Assembly (NCBI GenBank): GCA_023392755.1
Contig: JAEWNM010000259.1
Span: 1-16,559 of the forward strand
Direction: 5' to 3'
Length of the DNA: 16,559 nt
Source of the DNA: Bacillota bacterium
Lineage (GTDB): Bacteria; Bacillota; Clostridia; Christensenellales; Aristaeellaceae
Part shown: in pieces, positions 15,230 to 16,559 of the stretch
Layout of the letters: every line of letters begins with the position of its first letter
Numbering within the stretch: position 1 is the stretch's first letter
Made by a program: the position numbers and the translations under genes
Notes under the pieces: model-generated
Told to the model about the DNA's origin: nothing
Databases searched by the model: none
What the model saw: the letters and a program-made list of their open reading frames with translations, nothing else

Positions 15230-15263
15230 GATGAAAACATTGGGAAAGGGGGTGTTGTCGGCT

Positions 15264-16367
15264 TTGCAGCAGCCTGGACGGTTGGCATTCGGCTTTGTTC
15301 CCTGGTACAGCCTGATTATCGTCAGTGCCATTGCGCTGGGGTTGTTTCTTTGCGGACGTGAAGAAAAACGGCTGGGGCTGCCACACGATACCGCCATCGA
15401 CAGCGCGCTTTGGGCCATCCCCCTTGGCATCATCGGCGCAAGGCTGTACTATGTAGCTTTTGACTGGAATCAATTTTCCGGCAACCTGGTCCGTATACTG
15501 TATGTATGGGAGGGCGGCGTGGCTATCTACGGCGCGCTGTTGGGCGGCCTTCTGGGCGTATGGCTGAACGCAAGGCGCAAAAAACTAAGCCTGCTCTCCC
15601 TGCTGGACATGTTCGCGCCTTCCGTGGTTCTGGCCCAGGCCCTGGGCCGCTGGGGCAACTATTTCAATATGGAAGCATACGGGGAAGAGGTAACGCATGC
15701 TGCATGGCAGTTTTTCCCCTTTGCGGTCTTTATCCCCGGCGTCACAGGCGGCACCTGGCATCTGGCCACTTTTTTTTATGAGTCCATGTGGGACCTGCTT
15801 TCCTTTGCGCTTTTGATGCTTTTCCGCAAGCGCATGACACGGCGGGGCGATGTGTTTCTCTGGTATCTTTTGCTTTATGGTGCGGGGCGTGCCGTGGTGG
15901 AAGGATTGCGCCTTGACAGCCTGATGTGGCTGAACGGAACGATACGCGTTTCCCAATGGGTAAGCATACTGGCCATGGCTGTTGTATTAGGAGTATTCGC
16001 ATTGCGCATGCTGAAAATCGGCGGCTCGGCGCTGCCCGTTGTCGCAGCGTTTGTGTTTCTCGTGCATTCCTTCTACCTTTTGTATGCCAGCCGCAACCCC
16101 TTGCCCCCTTATGTATGGCCTTGGCTCAGCATACTGGTTCTCGTGCTTTGTGCCGCCTCCGTCACCTGGCCTTGGGGCGGCAAGCCCAGAAAAGGATTTG
16201 CGGCCGCTGTTCCCCTTTGGCTGATGACAGCCGCCTTGTCCATATTCCTTTTCTTTTGGCGCGGCATGGGTGGCACGCTTCTTGCGCACACCGCCTTTAT
16301 CGCGCTGGTATCATTATCCTTTCCGGCCGCGGCGCTTGCAATCTATCCGGCTTCTTCTATCAAGTAA
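15264..16367 (+). CDS. lgt: Prolipoprotein diacylglyceryl transferase with C-terminal membrane extension
   Basis: Membrane enzyme that transfers diacylglycerol from phosphatidylglycerol to the lipobox cysteine of prolipoproteins. Landmarks, with TTG 15264 as residue 1: YSLIIVSAIALG (first helix), VWEGGVAIYGALLGG (81-95), GRWGNYFNMEAYG (128-140, with R129 and N132), and GRAVVEGLR with R209, E213 and R216, matching R239/E243/R246 of E. coli. The position of E. coli H103 holds Y89. The Lgt core ends near residue 250. About 110 further residues with three or four hydrophobic helices follow, making 367 against the usual 260-290. AAGGGGGTG (15246-15254) is the ribosome binding site, 11 nt from the TTG; GTG 15252 and TTG 15255 are too close to it. 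Confidence 0.9.
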   Translation: MQQPGRLAFGFVPWYSLIIVSAIALGLFLCGREEKRLGLPHDTAIDSALWAIPLGIIGARLYYVAFDWNQFSGNLVRILYVWEGGVAIYGALLGGLLGVWLNARRKKLSLLSLLDMFAPSVVLAQALGRWGNYFNMEAYGEEVTHAAWQFFPFAVFIPGVTGGTWHLATFFYESMWDLLSFALLMLFRKRMTRRGDVFLWYLLLYGAGRAVVEGLRLDSLMWLNGTIRVSQWVSILAMAVVLGVFALRMLKIGGSALPVVAAFVFLVHSFYLLYASRNPLPPYVWPWLSILVLVLCAASVTWPWGGKPRKGFAAAVPLWLMTAALSIFLFFWRGMGGTLLAHTAFIALVSLSFPAAALAIYPASSIK

Positions 16368-16400
16368 AACTGTTTTTGTATGCACACAGGAGGACATATC

Positions 16401-16559
16401 ATGCGCAATTTGACACTTATGACGGATTTATACCAGCTTACAATGATGTACGGCTATTGGAAGCACAACATGCAGAAAAACCGTGCCGTATTTGATCTGT
16501 ACTACCGCAAGCAGGGGGATGTGACTTCCCACGCCATCGCCGCCGGGCTCGAGCAGGCC
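16401..16559 (+). CDS. pncB: Nicotinate phosphoribosyltransferase (5' part only)
   Basis: The first 53 codons of a gene cut by the right edge. The start MRNLTLMTDLYQLTMMYGY, then AVFDLYYRKQ and AIAAGLEQA, is the typical N-terminus of the enzyme. It makes nicotinate mononucleotide from nicotinate and PRPP for NAD salvage. AGGAGG (16388-16393) lies 7 nt before the ATG. The gene follows lgt after 33 nt with no terminator between them, so both probably share the lgt promoter. Like upp across the divergent region, it is a PRPP-using salvage enzyme. Confidence 0.92.
   Translation, partial: MRNLTLMTDLYQLTMMYGYWKHNMQKNRAVFDLYYRKQGDVTSHAIAAGLEQA

Larger units (their letters stand above)
14850..15263. 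other. Divergent intergenic region between upp and lgt
   Basis: About 410 bp without a convincing gene. From right to left it holds the lgt promoter (15201-15229), an inverted repeat around the -35 of the upp promoter (15088-15134), that promoter itself (15083-15111), and then a long upp leader (about 15076-14850). The leader contains the 12-bp hairpin and the palindromic ribosome binding site. A 51-codon frame (15056-14901, minus) begins after GAGG and ends inside the hairpin. Its composition looks random, so it is not called as a gene. No known riboswitch or tRNA is recognised. Confidence 0.6.

Noticed and set aside
15053..15433. 126-codon minus-strand frame across the lgt promoter
   Set aside because: It covers the lgt promoter and the antisense of lgt, has no homology I recognise, and conflicts with two strong promoters.

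Overview
The window looks like a chromosomal segment of a Clostridia-type Firmicute, G+C in the mid to high 50s by eye. The basis is strong AGGAGG-type ribosome binding sites, several TTG/GTG starts, a V-type (not F-type) rotary ATPase, and protein families typical of Clostridia. I cannot name the genus from the sequence. No mobile element, CRISPR array, tRNA or rRNA is visible. It reads as core genome.

Layout. From about position 15076 down to 1 everything is on the minus strand. In transcription order there is (i) a promoter, a leader of about 225 nt, upp and nine V-ATPase genes (peripheral stalk G/H, I, K, E, C, F, A, B, D), ending at an intrinsic terminator at 5646-5679; (ii) a QueG-like double [4Fe-4S] protein; (iii) a two-gene ABC-2-type transporter (ATPase, then permease, with an ATGA overlap); (iv) a class I SAM methyltransferase with its own promoter, a dyad at the transcription start and a terminator; (v) a radical SAM protein of the B12-binding-like TIGR03960 type, cut off by the left edge. 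Diverging to the right on the plus strand are lgt, driven by a perfect TTGACA-N17-TATAAT promoter, and the first 53 codons of a nicotinate phosphoribosyltransferase gene.

How the parts work together. The V-ATPase operon encodes a complete rotary machine: A/B catalytic head, D/F rotor shaft, C socket, K ring, I stator, and E plus G/H peripheral stalks. Subunit K carries residues matching the Na+ ligands of Enterococcus hirae NtpK, so sodium is the likely coupling ion. upp supplies UMP from uracil and PRPP. It sits directly in front of the ATPase genes, the position it also has in front of the F-type atp operon in Bacillus subtilis.

Most notable: the upp/V-ATPase synteny; a perfect 10-bp inverted repeat bracketing the -35 box of the upp promoter; a long upp leader with a 12-bp hairpin and a palindromic Shine-Dalgarno; an Lgt with about 110 extra C-terminal membrane residues; and a divergent QueG-like protein. 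No clearly undescribed system is present.
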